Source: CAZTGZ01 sp044339595
Lineage (GTDB): Bacteria; Bacteroidota; Bacteroidia; NS11-12g; UBA9320
Assembly: GCA_044339595.1 (NCBI GenBank)
Contig: JBIIVF010000069.1
Coordinates: 1 to 12,540, forward strand
Direction of reading: 5' to 3'
DNA: 12,540 bases
The translations under genes and the position numbers were made by a program. Below the pieces are notes generated by a model, which worked only from the letters and a program-made list of their open reading frames with translations, was not told where the DNA came from and did no database searches. Below, piece by piece: positions 6,955 through 12,540 of this stretch (within the stretch, counting starts at the first letter, position 1; the number at the start of each line of letters is the position of its first letter).

Positions 6955-7802
6955 GCAGTAGTGAGTTTAAATTCGAGTAATAGTTCAGAAAAAAGACGCT
7001 TGCTATCCAAATCATGTTCTTCCTCTATATCGAGGTCAAAATCGTTCCATTCTTCGTCGAACCGCTTTAAGGACCACTCACCATTGGCAAATTCAATGGA
7101 CGTGAGGTTCTCAACCCAATCGCCCGAATTCATGTAAATAACTTCTCCTTGTGATTGTTTCATAAGTCTAATTTCGGGTTGATGGATATGTCCGCAAATC
7201 ACACGCTGATATCCATTTTCTATGGCCAGGGATGCGGTGAGATCTTCAAACTGATTGATGAATTTTACTGCACTTTTAACACTGTTTTTGATTCTTTTGC
7301 TGAGCGAGATTCTTTCTCTGCCAATTGATACAAGTATGCTATTGATAAAACGGTTCAACAAAATGAGGATGTCATAACCGGTGGCACCTAATTTTGTAAG
7401 CCATCGCGCATGTTGCATGGTTACATCGAAAACATCACCATGAAAAATCCAAACTTGCTCTCCGTTCACGTTGATGAGCATTTTGTTGGTGATTTCAATG
7501 TTGCCCAATTTTGTTCCTGCAAACTTTCTGAGCATTTCATCGTGATTTCCGGTGATATAGTGAATTTTGGTGCCGGAAAGGGCCATGTCCATAATGGTTT
7601 TGATTACTTTCATGTGCGATTTTGGCCAATATCTTTTGCTGAATTGCCATATATCTACAAAGTCGCCATTCAAAATCAGATGTTTGGGCTTGATGCTTTT
7701 TAGATACCGTCTCAGTTCTTTTGCATGACAACCATAGGTGCCCAAATGCACGTCAGAAATGATGGCATACTCAACTTTTCGTTTAGTGGCTGACATACGC
7801 AT
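6951..7802 (-). CDS. LpxH-like metallophosphoesterase (UDP-2,3-diacylglucosamine diphosphatase family)
   Basis: Calcineurin-type dinuclear metal phosphoesterase, 283 aa. Metal-binding motifs are complete: DVHLG (17-21), NGDFVD (45-50), GNHDE (85-89), FHGD (120-123, His121) and GHIHQPE (204-210). The overall plan, including the helical insertion between FHGD and GHIH, resembles the UDP-2,3-diacylglucosamine pyrophosphatase family that makes lipid X in lipid A synthesis, but it is longer than E. coli LpxH (240 aa) and has an acidic C-terminal tail (EEWNDFDLDIEEEHDLD). It could be LpxH itself or a paralogue acting on another nucleotide- or phosphate-linked lipid. The start may be ATG 7802 or the second Met (7796, MSATKRK). 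It is the first gene of a minus-strand unit with a glycosyltransferase and a GH1 enzyme. Confidence 0.85.
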   Translation of the reverse strand: MRMSATKRKVEYAIISDVHLGTYGCHAKELRRYLKSIKPKHLILNGDFVDIWQFSKRYWPKSHMKVIKTIMDMALSGTKIHYITGNHDEMLRKFAGTKLGNIEITNKMLINVNGEQVWIFHGDVFDVTMQHARWLTKLGATGYDILILLNRFINSILVSIGRERISLSKRIKNSVKSAVKFINQFEDLTASLAIENGYQRVICGHIHQPEIRLMKQSQGEVIYMNSGDWVENLTSIEFANGEWSLKRFDEEWNDFDLDIEEEHDLDSKRLFSELLLEFKLTTA

Positions 7803-7989
7803 CGATATGAAAAAGGTTGCAGAGCAGATGTATGATTTTTTTGAAAATAAAATCTTTGAATGAAAGAAACATGATTAATATTTTAAGAATTCAAAGTTCT
7901 TTGATGAACGTGAAGGTTTGATTGCTATAGCTTCATGAAATCATTAATTGGATATGATGAATTTGTGAATAATGCTTGAATTTAGATTT

Positions 7990-8015
7990 CTCCTTAGGTC
8001 ACTGCGGAGACCTTG
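7990..8015 (+). repeat. Palindromic element, copy 1 (degenerate)
   Basis: It begins CTCCTTAGGTC and continues ACTGCGGAGACCTTG. AGGTC (7996-8000) pairs with GACCT (8009-8013). It shares the core AGGTC-N-CT-KCGGAGACCT with copies 2 and 3, but its outer arms no longer pair well, so it looks like a decayed member in the same orientation as copy 2. Confidence 0.65.
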
Positions 8016-8054
8016 TCGCGATTGGTGTGGAGTAGAGAGGTGCAGCTTAGCTGT

Positions 8055-8084
8055 CTCCCGAGGTCTCTTCGGAGACCTCAGGAG
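8055..8084 (+). repeat. Palindromic element, copy 2 (perfect core, TTCG loop)
   Basis: GAGGTCTC (8060-8067) and GAGACCTC (8072-8079) form a perfect 8-bp stem closing a TTCG tetraloop (C-TTCG-G, a very stable RNA loop type). Beyond one C/A mismatch the stem continues with CTCC (8055-8058) against GGAG (8081-8084). An 11-bp palindrome, CAGCTTAGCTG, sits just before it (8043-8053). No T-run follows, so it is not a simple terminator. Confidence 0.8.
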
Positions 8085-8159
8085 TGGGGATCTCTGGCGT
8101 TGGATAGGGGCAAATCTTGATCGAGGTGGAGAAGGATGATTTTTCGTTCCACCAAAATG

Positions 8160-8191
8160 CTCCCTGAGGTCTCCGCAGGGACCTCGGGGAG
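8160..8191 (-). repeat. Palindromic element, copy 3 (inverted)
   Basis: CTCCCTGAGGTC (8160-8171) pairs with GACCTCGGGGAG (8180-8191) over 12 positions with a single T-G wobble. Inside, T-G and C-G pairs lead to a CGCA loop. Read on the minus strand it aligns with copies 1 and 2 (core GAGGTCCCTGCGGAGACCTC), so it is the same element in the opposite orientation. A further hairpin, GGTGGA (8125-8130) with TCCACC (8148-8153), lies directly before it. Confidence 0.8.
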
Positions 8192-8280
8192 TTCAGAGAA
8201 TATGAATGCATGAAGGAATTTGAATTCTAGCGGACAAGAACCTCGGGGAGATCAACCGATTTTGAATGAATGAAATATGA
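8181..8280 (+). repeat. Imperfect direct repeat with an orphan palindrome half
   Basis: ACCTCGGGGAG followed by a TCA and a TGAATG-ATGAA word occurs at 8181 onward and again at 8240 onward, about 59 bases apart. The first copy is the 3' half of palindrome 3; the second has no matching 5' arm and so is an orphan half. This suggests a local tandem duplication followed by decay. Confidence 0.5.
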
Positions 8281-8322
8281 ATAAGACTGATACTTTTTGT
8301 GATTATTCAAATCCCTCAACTC

Positions 8323-9069
8323 TCAACCCACGCTCTTTTTCGGATATTTCCTGAACCAACTGCCCATTTTAAGTTGTATCACTCCCAGAAACGCTTCTTT
8401 AATGATGCCTTTGCTCATCTTAGATTCGCCCATGGTTCGATCCGTAAAAATAATGGGAACTTCTTTGACTGCAAATCCGCATTGGATGGCGGTAAATTTC
8501 ATTTCGATCTGAAAAGCGTAACCTTTGAATTTTATTTTGTCAAGCTCTATGGTCTCTAGAACGGCGCGTTTATAACAGACGAAACCTGCGGTGGTGTCCA
8601 TTATTTTCATGCCGGTTACCCATCGCACATACATGCTCGCAAAATAACTCAACAATACTCTTCCCATCGGCCAGTTCACCACATTCACCAAATGATTTAC
8701 ATAGCGGGATCCAATCGATAAATCAGCACCTTCCATTTCGCAGGCATGGAGAAGTTTTGCAAGGTCTTCAGGATTGTGTGAAAAGTCACAATCCATCTCA
8801 AATATAAAGGCATAGCCCATTTCTAGGCATTTTGTGAACCCGGCGATGTAGGCCGTCCCTAAACCTTGTTTACCCTTTCTTTCGAGTAAATAAATTCTGT
8901 CTTGGTTTTTGGCAATGTAAGATTTAACAATATCAGCGGTGCCATCCGGTGACCCGTCATCAACGATGAGTATGTCGAAATTTACCGGCAATGAGAGAAC
9001 CTTTTCGAGCATCGCTGCGATGTTCTCTTTCTCATTGTAGGTTGGGATGATTACAATATTTTGTCTCAT
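8323..9069 (-). CDS. GT2 polyprenol-phosphate mannosyltransferase-like protein (DPM1/Ppm1-like)
   Basis: Inverting GT-A glycosyltransferase, 248 aa, probably transferring mannose or another sugar from a nucleotide donor to polyprenyl phosphate on the inner face of the membrane. Motifs: IIPTYNEKENI (7-17), IVDDGSPDGT (35-44, Asp37/38), EMDCDFSHNPED (91-102, metal-binding DxD at 93-95), GSRYV (120-124), DTTAGF (158-163), GYAFQIE (183-189) and FTDRTMGESK (208-217). This order is typical of the DPM1/Ppm1 group. No C-terminal membrane helices follow the catalytic domain, as in the short soluble forms. The gene lies 51 bp after the transaldolase gene on the same strand, with no promoter seen between, so read-through is likely. 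The sugar and acceptor are not proven. Confidence 0.9.
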   Translation of the reverse strand: MRQNIVIIPTYNEKENIAAMLEKVLSLPVNFDILIVDDGSPDGTADIVKSYIAKNQDRIYLLERKGKQGLGTAYIAGFTKCLEMGYAFIFEMDCDFSHNPEDLAKLLHACEMEGADLSIGSRYVNHLVNVVNWPMGRVLLSYFASMYVRWVTGMKIMDTTAGFVCYKRAVLETIELDKIKFKGYAFQIEMKFTAIQCGFAVKEVPIIFTDRTMGESKMSKGIIKEAFLGVIQLKMGSWFRKYPKKSVG

Positions 9070-9120
9070 TTAGGATTAGCCACTCATTTTACCTAACGTT
9101 TGAAAGCTGAAAATGGTCTA

Positions 9121-9777
9121 TCAGCTGTTAGACTTTTGATGGTCTGCTAGAAATTGTGCCAATCCAATATCGGTTAAAGGATGTTTTAATAGACCGGTAA
9201 TCGAGCTCAACGGACAAGTGCAAACATCTGCACCGGCTTCAGCAGCTCGCACAATATGCAGCGGATTTCTGATAGAAGCCGCCAATATCATGGTGTCAAA
9301 ACCCTGAATGTTATAGATGGTAGAAATTTGAGAAATCAATTCAATGCCATCCCAACTCATATCATCAATTCTACCAATGAAGGGAGAAAGATAAGTGGCG
9401 CCTGCTTTTGCAGCTAAAATGGCTTGTCCTGCACTGAAAACGAGCGTGCAATTGGTTTTAATATCGTGGTCGTAAAACCATTTTAAGGCTTTAATACCAT
9501 CTTTAATCATGGGAACTTTTACCACGATTTTTTCATCTATTTCAGCCAAAGCAGCACCTTCTTTGATCATACCTTCAAAATCGGTACTAATCACTTCGGC
9601 GCTTACGTCACCATCTACTAAGTCGCAAATGGCTTTATAGTGATTGCGCACTGCGATGGCTCCTTTGATTCCCTCTTTGGCCATGAGGCTAGGGTTAGTG
9701 GTCACTCCATCAAGAACACCGAGATCCTGTGCTTCCTTGATTTGATCTAAATTGGCGGTATCAACAAAAAATAACAT
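9121..9777 (-). CDS. tal: Transaldolase, small (TalC/FSA-like) type
   Basis: Class I aldolase of the pentose phosphate pathway, moving a dihydroxyacetone unit between sugar phosphates. The 218-aa length, MLFFVDTANLDQI start and GVTTNPSLMAKEG (24-36) mark the short transaldolase subfamily that also includes fructose-6-phosphate aldolase (FSA). The Schiff-base lysine is Lys87 in VVKVPM. Two positions separate the activities: Glu61 here stands where E. coli FSA has Gln59, and Phe133 (SPFIGR) where FSA has Tyr131. Both are the transaldolase state, so transaldolase rather than F6P aldolase is predicted. The other residues expected in the barrel (N28, N109, T111, S167, R170) are present. It is followed after 51 bp by the GT2 gene. 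Confidence 0.93.
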   Translation of the reverse strand: MLFFVDTANLDQIKEAQDLGVLDGVTTNPSLMAKEGIKGAIAVRNHYKAICDLVDGDVSAEVISTDFEGMIKEGAALAEIDEKIVVKVPMIKDGIKALKWFYDHDIKTNCTLVFSAGQAILAAKAGATYLSPFIGRIDDMSWDGIELISQISTIYNIQGFDTMILAASIRNPLHIVRAAEAGADVCTCPLSSITGLLKHPLTDIGLAQFLADHQKSNS

Positions 9778-9793
9778 AATAATTTAATTTGGG

Positions 9794-9801
9794 CAAAGCT
9801 A
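9794..9801 (-). promoter_or_regulatory. Possible -7 box for the transaldolase gene
   Basis: Read on the minus strand the bases are TAGCTTTG, an exact TAnnTTTG match, placing the start of transcription near 9788 and leaving about ten bases of leader before the ATG at 9777. No TTG is found at the usual 19-23 bases upstream, so the assignment rests on one box only. Confidence 0.4.
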
Positions 9802-9869
9802 AGAGATTCTGTGCAATTTGGTTCGATAAATTTTGAGAACAAACCGAGATGAAATGGCAAAAAGAAAAT

Positions 9870-9882
9870 AAAAAAAGCCGGC
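9870..9882 (-). terminator. U-tract ending the SRP RNA
   Basis: The 3' arm of the RNA's closing helix (GCCGGC) is followed directly by seven T on the minus strand (9876-9870). The closing helix of the SRP RNA itself therefore seems to act as the terminator stem; no separate hairpin follows. Confidence 0.6.
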
Positions 9883-9956
9883 ATCGCACCGCTACAACTC
9901 CCTACCCTTGCTGTCTTCCAACCCTGGGGGATTGAGGAGGAGCTGGTCGTGCCGGC
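9870..9956 (-). ncRNA. ffs: Signal recognition particle RNA, bacterial small type (4.5S)
   Basis: RNA scaffold of the signal recognition particle; with Ffh it delivers nascent membrane proteins to FtsY. On the minus strand the apical helix 8 reads CCAGG-GTT-GGAA-GAC-AGCA-AGGG: a GGAA tetraloop, a three-pair stem, then the conserved symmetric loop CAGG/AGCA that binds the Ffh M domain. The stem continues with AGCTCC against GGAGTT and ACC against GGT, with a GTAGC bulge on the 3' side, and closes with GCCGGCA (9956-9950) against TGCCGGC (9883-9877). The body is about 80 nt, followed by seven U (9876-9870). A matching promoter lies directly upstream. It stands alone between the transaldolase and carboxylase genes. 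The exact ends are inferred from the terminal helix and promoter. Confidence 0.9.
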
Positions 9957-9960
9957 GGCG

Positions 9961-9993
9961 CAAATTTAATACTAACATTTCATTCTCCACAAA
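9961..9993 (-). promoter_or_regulatory. Bacteroidota-type promoter of the SRP RNA
   Basis: On the minus strand TTTG (9993-9990) is followed after 21 bases by TAAATTTG (9968-9961), an exact match to TTTG / TAnnTTTG at standard spacing. Transcription would begin five or six bases later, at about 9956, which is exactly the first G of the closing helix of the RNA. Promoter and RNA calls support each other. Confidence 0.75.
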
Positions 9994-10010
9994 TCCTTTT
10001 GCAATTAGTT

Positions 10011-10046
10011 TTTGTTACCATCAAAATGCAATAAGTCTTAATTTTG
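10011..10046 (+). promoter_or_regulatory. Candidate promoter of the acyl-CoA carboxylase gene
   Basis: TAATTTTG (10039-10046) is an exact TAnnTTTG box; TTTG at 10011-10014 is 24 bases upstream, slightly longer than usual. If used, transcription would begin at about 10052, two bases before the ATG at 10054, giving a nearly leaderless message. It is divergent from the SRP RNA promoter, with about 20 bases between the two -33 elements. Confidence 0.45.
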
Positions 10047-10053
10047 AATCCGT

Positions 10054-11688
10054 ATGACCAAGGTGAATTTAGAATTCAATAAAAATGAAGATCAAATGCG
10101 ATTGCTCGTGGGCAAGACGCGCCGATTGATGGATGAAATCAGTTTAGGCGGTGGAGCCAAAGCAGCTGCAAAACAGAAGGAGAAAGGCAAAATGCTCGCA
10201 CGGGAACGCATCGATTTTTTAAAGGATGAAGATGCACCCTTCTATGAGATTGCCGGATTTGCCGGATTTGGTATGTACGATCAAGAAGGGGGCTGTCCAT
10301 CCGGTGGTGTGGTCGGTGGCATTACTCGCGTGAAGAGAAGGCTTTGCATCATCGTGGCTAATGACGCCACCGTGAAAGCCGGTGCTTGGTTTCCAATATC
10401 CGGGAAGAAAAATCTGCGATTGCAGGAACTGGCCATGGAAAATCGTGTGCCCATCATTTATTTGGTGGACAGTGCCGGGGTTTATCTGCCGATGCAGGAC
10501 GAGATTTTTCCGGACAAGGAACACTTTGGTCGAATTTTTAGAAACAATGCGATTATGAGCAGTATGGGGATTACCCAAATTTCTGCCGTAATGGGAAGTT
10601 GTGTGGCCGGAGGGGCTTATCTGCCCATCATGAGTGATGAAGCGTTGATTGTAGAAGGTACCGGGTCCATATTTTTGGCTGGACCCTATTTGGTGAAGGC
10701 GGCCATCGGTGAAGATGCTGATCAGGAATATTTGGGTGGGGCAGAAACACAAAGCGAAATATCCGGCGTGATTGATGATAAATTCAAAGATGATGCATCT
10801 TGTCTAAACCACATCCGTTACATCATGGATAAACTGGGTCACTTTGAAAAAGCGGGCTTCGACCGGGTGAAGCCAATTTTGCCATCAAAAGACCCCAAAG
10901 AGATTTATGGGATACTTCCTGCTGACCGGGCAAAACCTTATAAAACCATTGAAATTATCGAAAGGTTGGTCGATAATTCTGAATTTGAACCTTATAAAGA
11001 CGGTTATGGGAAAACCATCATTTGCGGTTATGCCCGAATAGATGGTTGGGCAGTAGGAATTGTGGCCAATAACCGTGAATTGGTAAAGAGTAAGAAAGGC
11101 GAAATGCAATTTGGAGGTGTGATTTACTCCGATTCTGCAGATAAAGCAGCTCGTTTCATCATGAATTGCAATCAAAAGAAAATTCCTTTGGTTTTTCTGC
11201 AAGATGTCACCGGATTTATGGTGGGTAGTCGCAGCGAACACGGCGGAATCATAAAAGATGGTGCTAAAATGGTCAGTGCCATGAGCAACAGTACCGTGCC
11301 CAAATTTACAGTCGTAATAGGCAATTCTTACGGTGCCGGCAACTATGCCATGTGCGGAAAAGCATATGATCCACGTCTCATGCTTGCCTGGCCTACAGCG
11401 AAAATAGCAGTGATGGGAGGAGAACAGGCAGCCAAAGTGTTGCTTCAAATTGAAAAGGCTGCACTGGAAAAGAAAGGTGAGAAAATTACGCCGGATGCCG
11501 AAGCCAATTTGCTTAAAACCATCATGGAGCGCTATGAACGTCAAACGACTCCATATTATGCTGCATCCCGCCTTTGGGTCGATGCCATAATAGATCCGCT
11601 CGACACCAGAAACTGGATTTCTGCCGGCATTGAAATGGCCGAAAATGCCCCTGTTGCAAAGTTTAATGTAGGTGTTATCCAAACCTAA
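10054..11688 (+). CDS. Acyl-CoA carboxylase carboxyltransferase (beta) subunit, methylcrotonyl-CoA carboxylase-like
   Basis: Biotin-dependent carboxyltransferase that moves CO2 from carboxybiotin to an acyl-CoA. The 544 aa contain both crotonase-fold halves. The N-terminal half has SLGGGAKAAAKQKEKGKMLARERID (30-54), LVDSAGVYLPMQ (137-148) and the oxyanion segment MGSCVAGGAYLPIMSDE (180-196). The C-terminal half has GGVIYSDSADKAARFI (354-369), PLVFLQDVTGFMVG (378-391), GNSYGAGNYAMCG (423-435) and VMGGEQAAKVL (453-463). The FLQDVTGFMVG and GAGNYAMCG forms resemble methylcrotonyl-CoA carboxylase beta (leucine breakdown) more than propionyl-CoA carboxylase, but propionyl or geranyl substrates cannot be excluded. 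No biotin carboxylase/carrier gene is adjacent. A His often seen in the GGAxxHxxISG motif is Gln here (GGAETQSEISG, 229-239). The stop overlaps the next start (TAATG). Confidence 0.88.
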   Translation: MTKVNLEFNKNEDQMRLLVGKTRRLMDEISLGGGAKAAAKQKEKGKMLARERIDFLKDEDAPFYEIAGFAGFGMYDQEGGCPSGGVVGGITRVKRRLCIIVANDATVKAGAWFPISGKKNLRLQELAMENRVPIIYLVDSAGVYLPMQDEIFPDKEHFGRIFRNNAIMSSMGITQISAVMGSCVAGGAYLPIMSDEALIVEGTGSIFLAGPYLVKAAIGEDADQEYLGGAETQSEISGVIDDKFKDDASCLNHIRYIMDKLGHFEKAGFDRVKPILPSKDPKEIYGILPADRAKPYKTIEIIERLVDNSEFEPYKDGYGKTIICGYARIDGWAVGIVANNRELVKSKKGEMQFGGVIYSDSADKAARFIMNCNQKKIPLVFLQDVTGFMVGSRSEHGGIIKDGAKMVSAMSNSTVPKFTVVIGNSYGAGNYAMCGKAYDPRLMLAWPTAKIAVMGGEQAAKVLLQIEKAALEKKGEKITPDAEANLLKTIMERYERQTTPYYAASRLWVDAIIDPLDTRNWISAGIEMAENAPVAKFNVGVIQT

Positions 11689-12540
11689 TGAGGGCAATTC
11701 AAATTGCACTGATTGTGTGTTTATGTTTCGGACTTTCTTCCTGCACCCAGGTCAGGGCCGTCTGGTATTTTTTCCCTGATATCAAAGACTATAAGAAATT
11801 TCCGGTAGTGGAAATAAAACCTTCTCAGAGACCTTTTGATTTTAAAAGGAATCTCGAAGGTGCCAATCAACTCAAACATTTTTTTGATCAACCACCTTAC
11901 AGCCTGAAAAAGGTGTTGAAGAAAACTAAGACCAACGCGTTTTTGGTGTATCACCGCGATACTTTGATTTATGAATATTACCGCAAGGGATTTAAACCTC
12001 ATGAGGTTCGCACCGTGTTTTCCATCTCAAAATCCATGGTTGCAATGCTTTATCTCGATGCTATTCACCGCGGCAAACTTGAATCATTCGATATTCCGGT
12101 TTCGAAATTTATTCCGTGGCTTCAAGATCCGGCCTTTGAAAAAATTACCCTCGCCCATCTCTTGAACATGCAAAGCGGCCTGAGTATTAAGTCAAAAAAA
12201 ATGGCGGATATCAAAGAGGGCCCCGCCAATTTTTATTATAGCCCTGAGATTCGAAAAGCCATGAATCGCCTGATGATTGTAAAACATTCACCCGGAATGA
12301 AATTTAGTTATGAAGACATCAATGTACAATTGCTGATGTTTGCCATAGAAAACATCATGCAAAAGCCATTCTTAGAAATATTTCAAGAAAGATTATGGCA
12401 ACCTGCCGGTACAAAATATCCGGCATTTTGGATTACCGATCGCTCAAAAGAGCAAATTCCATATGCTTATTCGGGCCTCACTTGCACAGCAGAAGATTTG
12501 GCCAAGGTTGGGATGGTCCTTTTAAATAAGGGGTATGCAT
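11688..12540 (+). CDS. Serine hydrolase lipoprotein, beta-lactamase/esterase family (3' truncated by window)
   Basis: The first 284 residues are present and the gene runs off the window. The N-terminus MRAIQIALIVCLCFGLSSC is a lipoprotein signal peptide with lipobox LSSC, Cys19 being the lipidated residue, so the enzyme is exported and membrane-anchored. The beta-lactamase-like (class C/DD-peptidase/EstB) fold is indicated by FSISKSMVA (111-119) carrying the SxxK motif (nucleophile Ser112, Lys115), by LLNMQSGL (158-165), and by a second-motif Tyr in FSYEDIN (206-212, Tyr208; YED in place of YSN). The third motif (HxG/KTG) would lie beyond the window. Substrate could be a cell-wall peptide, ester or other amide; real beta-lactamase activity is not implied. 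The ATG shares one base with the carboxylase stop, so translation is coupled, although no metabolic link is evident. Confidence 0.85.
   Translation, partial: MRAIQIALIVCLCFGLSSCTQVRAVWYFFPDIKDYKKFPVVEIKPSQRPFDFKRNLEGANQLKHFFDQPPYSLKKVLKKTKTNAFLVYHRDTLIYEYYRKGFKPHEVRTVFSISKSMVAMLYLDAIHRGKLESFDIPVSKFIPWLQDPAFEKITLAHLLNMQSGLSIKSKKMADIKEGPANFYYSPEIRKAMNRLMIVKHSPGMKFSYEDINVQLLMFAIENIMQKPFLEIFQERLWQPAGTKYPAFWITDRSKEQIPYAYSGLTCTAEDLAKVGMVLLNKGYA

Larger units (their letters stand above)
7803..8322. other. Gene-free 520-bp intergenic region with palindromes
   Basis: No convincing gene is seen on either strand. The first part (7803-7985) is AT-rich and should hold the promoter of the phosphoesterase unit; the best -7 candidate on the minus strand, TACATCTG (7825-7832), has one mismatch and no matching -33 element. 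It also holds a 14-bp inverted repeat, TCAAAG-TT-CTTTGA (7891-7904), a possible operator. The second part (7990-8250) is GC-rich and made of hairpins described separately. The last part (8200-8322) has repeated TGAATG-like words and no hairpin with a T-run that would end the GT2 gene. Confidence 0.7.

Noticed and set aside
7381..7400. TGGCAC-like sequence as a sigma-54 promoter
   Set aside because: It lies inside the phosphoesterase coding region and lacks a TTGC at the right spacing.
4574..7802. Polysaccharide utilisation locus
   Set aside because: The GH1 enzyme has no signal peptide and there are no SusC/SusD, transporter or sensor genes nearby.
8055..8084. Intrinsic terminator for neighbouring genes
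   Set aside because: The hairpin is strong, but no T-run follows on either strand and it lies about 240 bp from the GT2 stop.
7990..8250. CRISPR array
   Set aside because: The repeats are few, inverted relative to each other, variably spaced and form hairpins; there are no regular spacers and no cas genes.
8299..8559. Open frame of 86 codons on the plus strand
   Set aside because: It lies opposite the GT2 gene, shows no family features, and mirrors the codon pattern of the real gene.
9105..9126. Hairpin AGCTGA/TCAGCT as a terminator of the transaldolase gene
   Set aside because: Only six pairs with a ten-base loop, overlapping the stop codon, and no T-run; read-through into the GT2 gene is more likely.
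10885..11709. Long open frame of about 274 codons on the minus strand
   Set aside because: It is antisense to the well-supported carboxylase gene; its translation is low-complexity in type (many His, Phe, Ile) and has no recognisable domain.
11688..12540. Beta-lactamase resistance gene
   Set aside because: The fold is shared by esterases and peptidases, the second motif is YED rather than YSN, and nothing in the context suggests resistance.

Overview
The window looks like an ordinary chromosomal stretch from a member of the Bacteroidota, probably an environmental Saprospiria-, Chitinophagia- or Cytophagia-like lineage. Four things point there. The PdxJ and ATP synthase beta sequences are of Bacteroidota type. 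atpC is short and directly follows atpD. Gene starts lack Shine-Dalgarno sequences. Several intergenic regions carry the TTTG / TAnnTTTG promoter pattern of the Bacteroidota primary sigma factor.

Left part (1-2774): the end of a probable class IV aminotransferase runs into pdxJ (vitamin B6 synthesis) through a one-base stop/start overlap. Converging on pdxJ is a two-gene signalling unit on the minus strand: an NtrC-type sigma-54-dependent response regulator followed, with a one-base overlap, by a stand-alone histidine phosphotransfer (Hpt) protein. The regulator and atpD are transcribed divergently from about 200 bp that holds a good atpD promoter.

Centre (2775-7802): atpD-atpC (F1 ATPase beta and a short epsilon) end at a clear intrinsic terminator. 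Facing them is a tightly overlapping minus-strand unit: an LpxH-like metallophosphoesterase, a GT-B glycosyltransferase of the MJ1255/VC2487 type, and a cytoplasmic GH1 beta-glucosidase. Together they suggest assembly and trimming of a glycolipid or other glycoconjugate; the substrate is unknown.

Right-centre (7803-9777): about 520 bp without genes holds a cluster of related GC-rich palindromes (three copies of one hairpin family, one orphan half, and further hairpins). It is followed by a minus-strand polyprenol-phosphate mannosyltransferase-like GT2 and a small transaldolase.

Right part (9778-12540): the gap between transaldolase and the next gene contains a bacterial small SRP RNA (ffs) on the minus strand, with its own promoter and a 3' U-tract. 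Reading rightward is an acyl-CoA carboxylase carboxyltransferase subunit (methylcrotonyl-CoA carboxylase-like), coupled by a TAATG overlap to a lipoprotein of the serine beta-lactamase-like family that runs off the window.

I see no phage, transposase, CRISPR or defence genes. The least explained material is the palindrome cluster at 7990-8250 and the phosphoesterase/glycosyltransferase/glucosidase unit; the rest is housekeeping and regulation.
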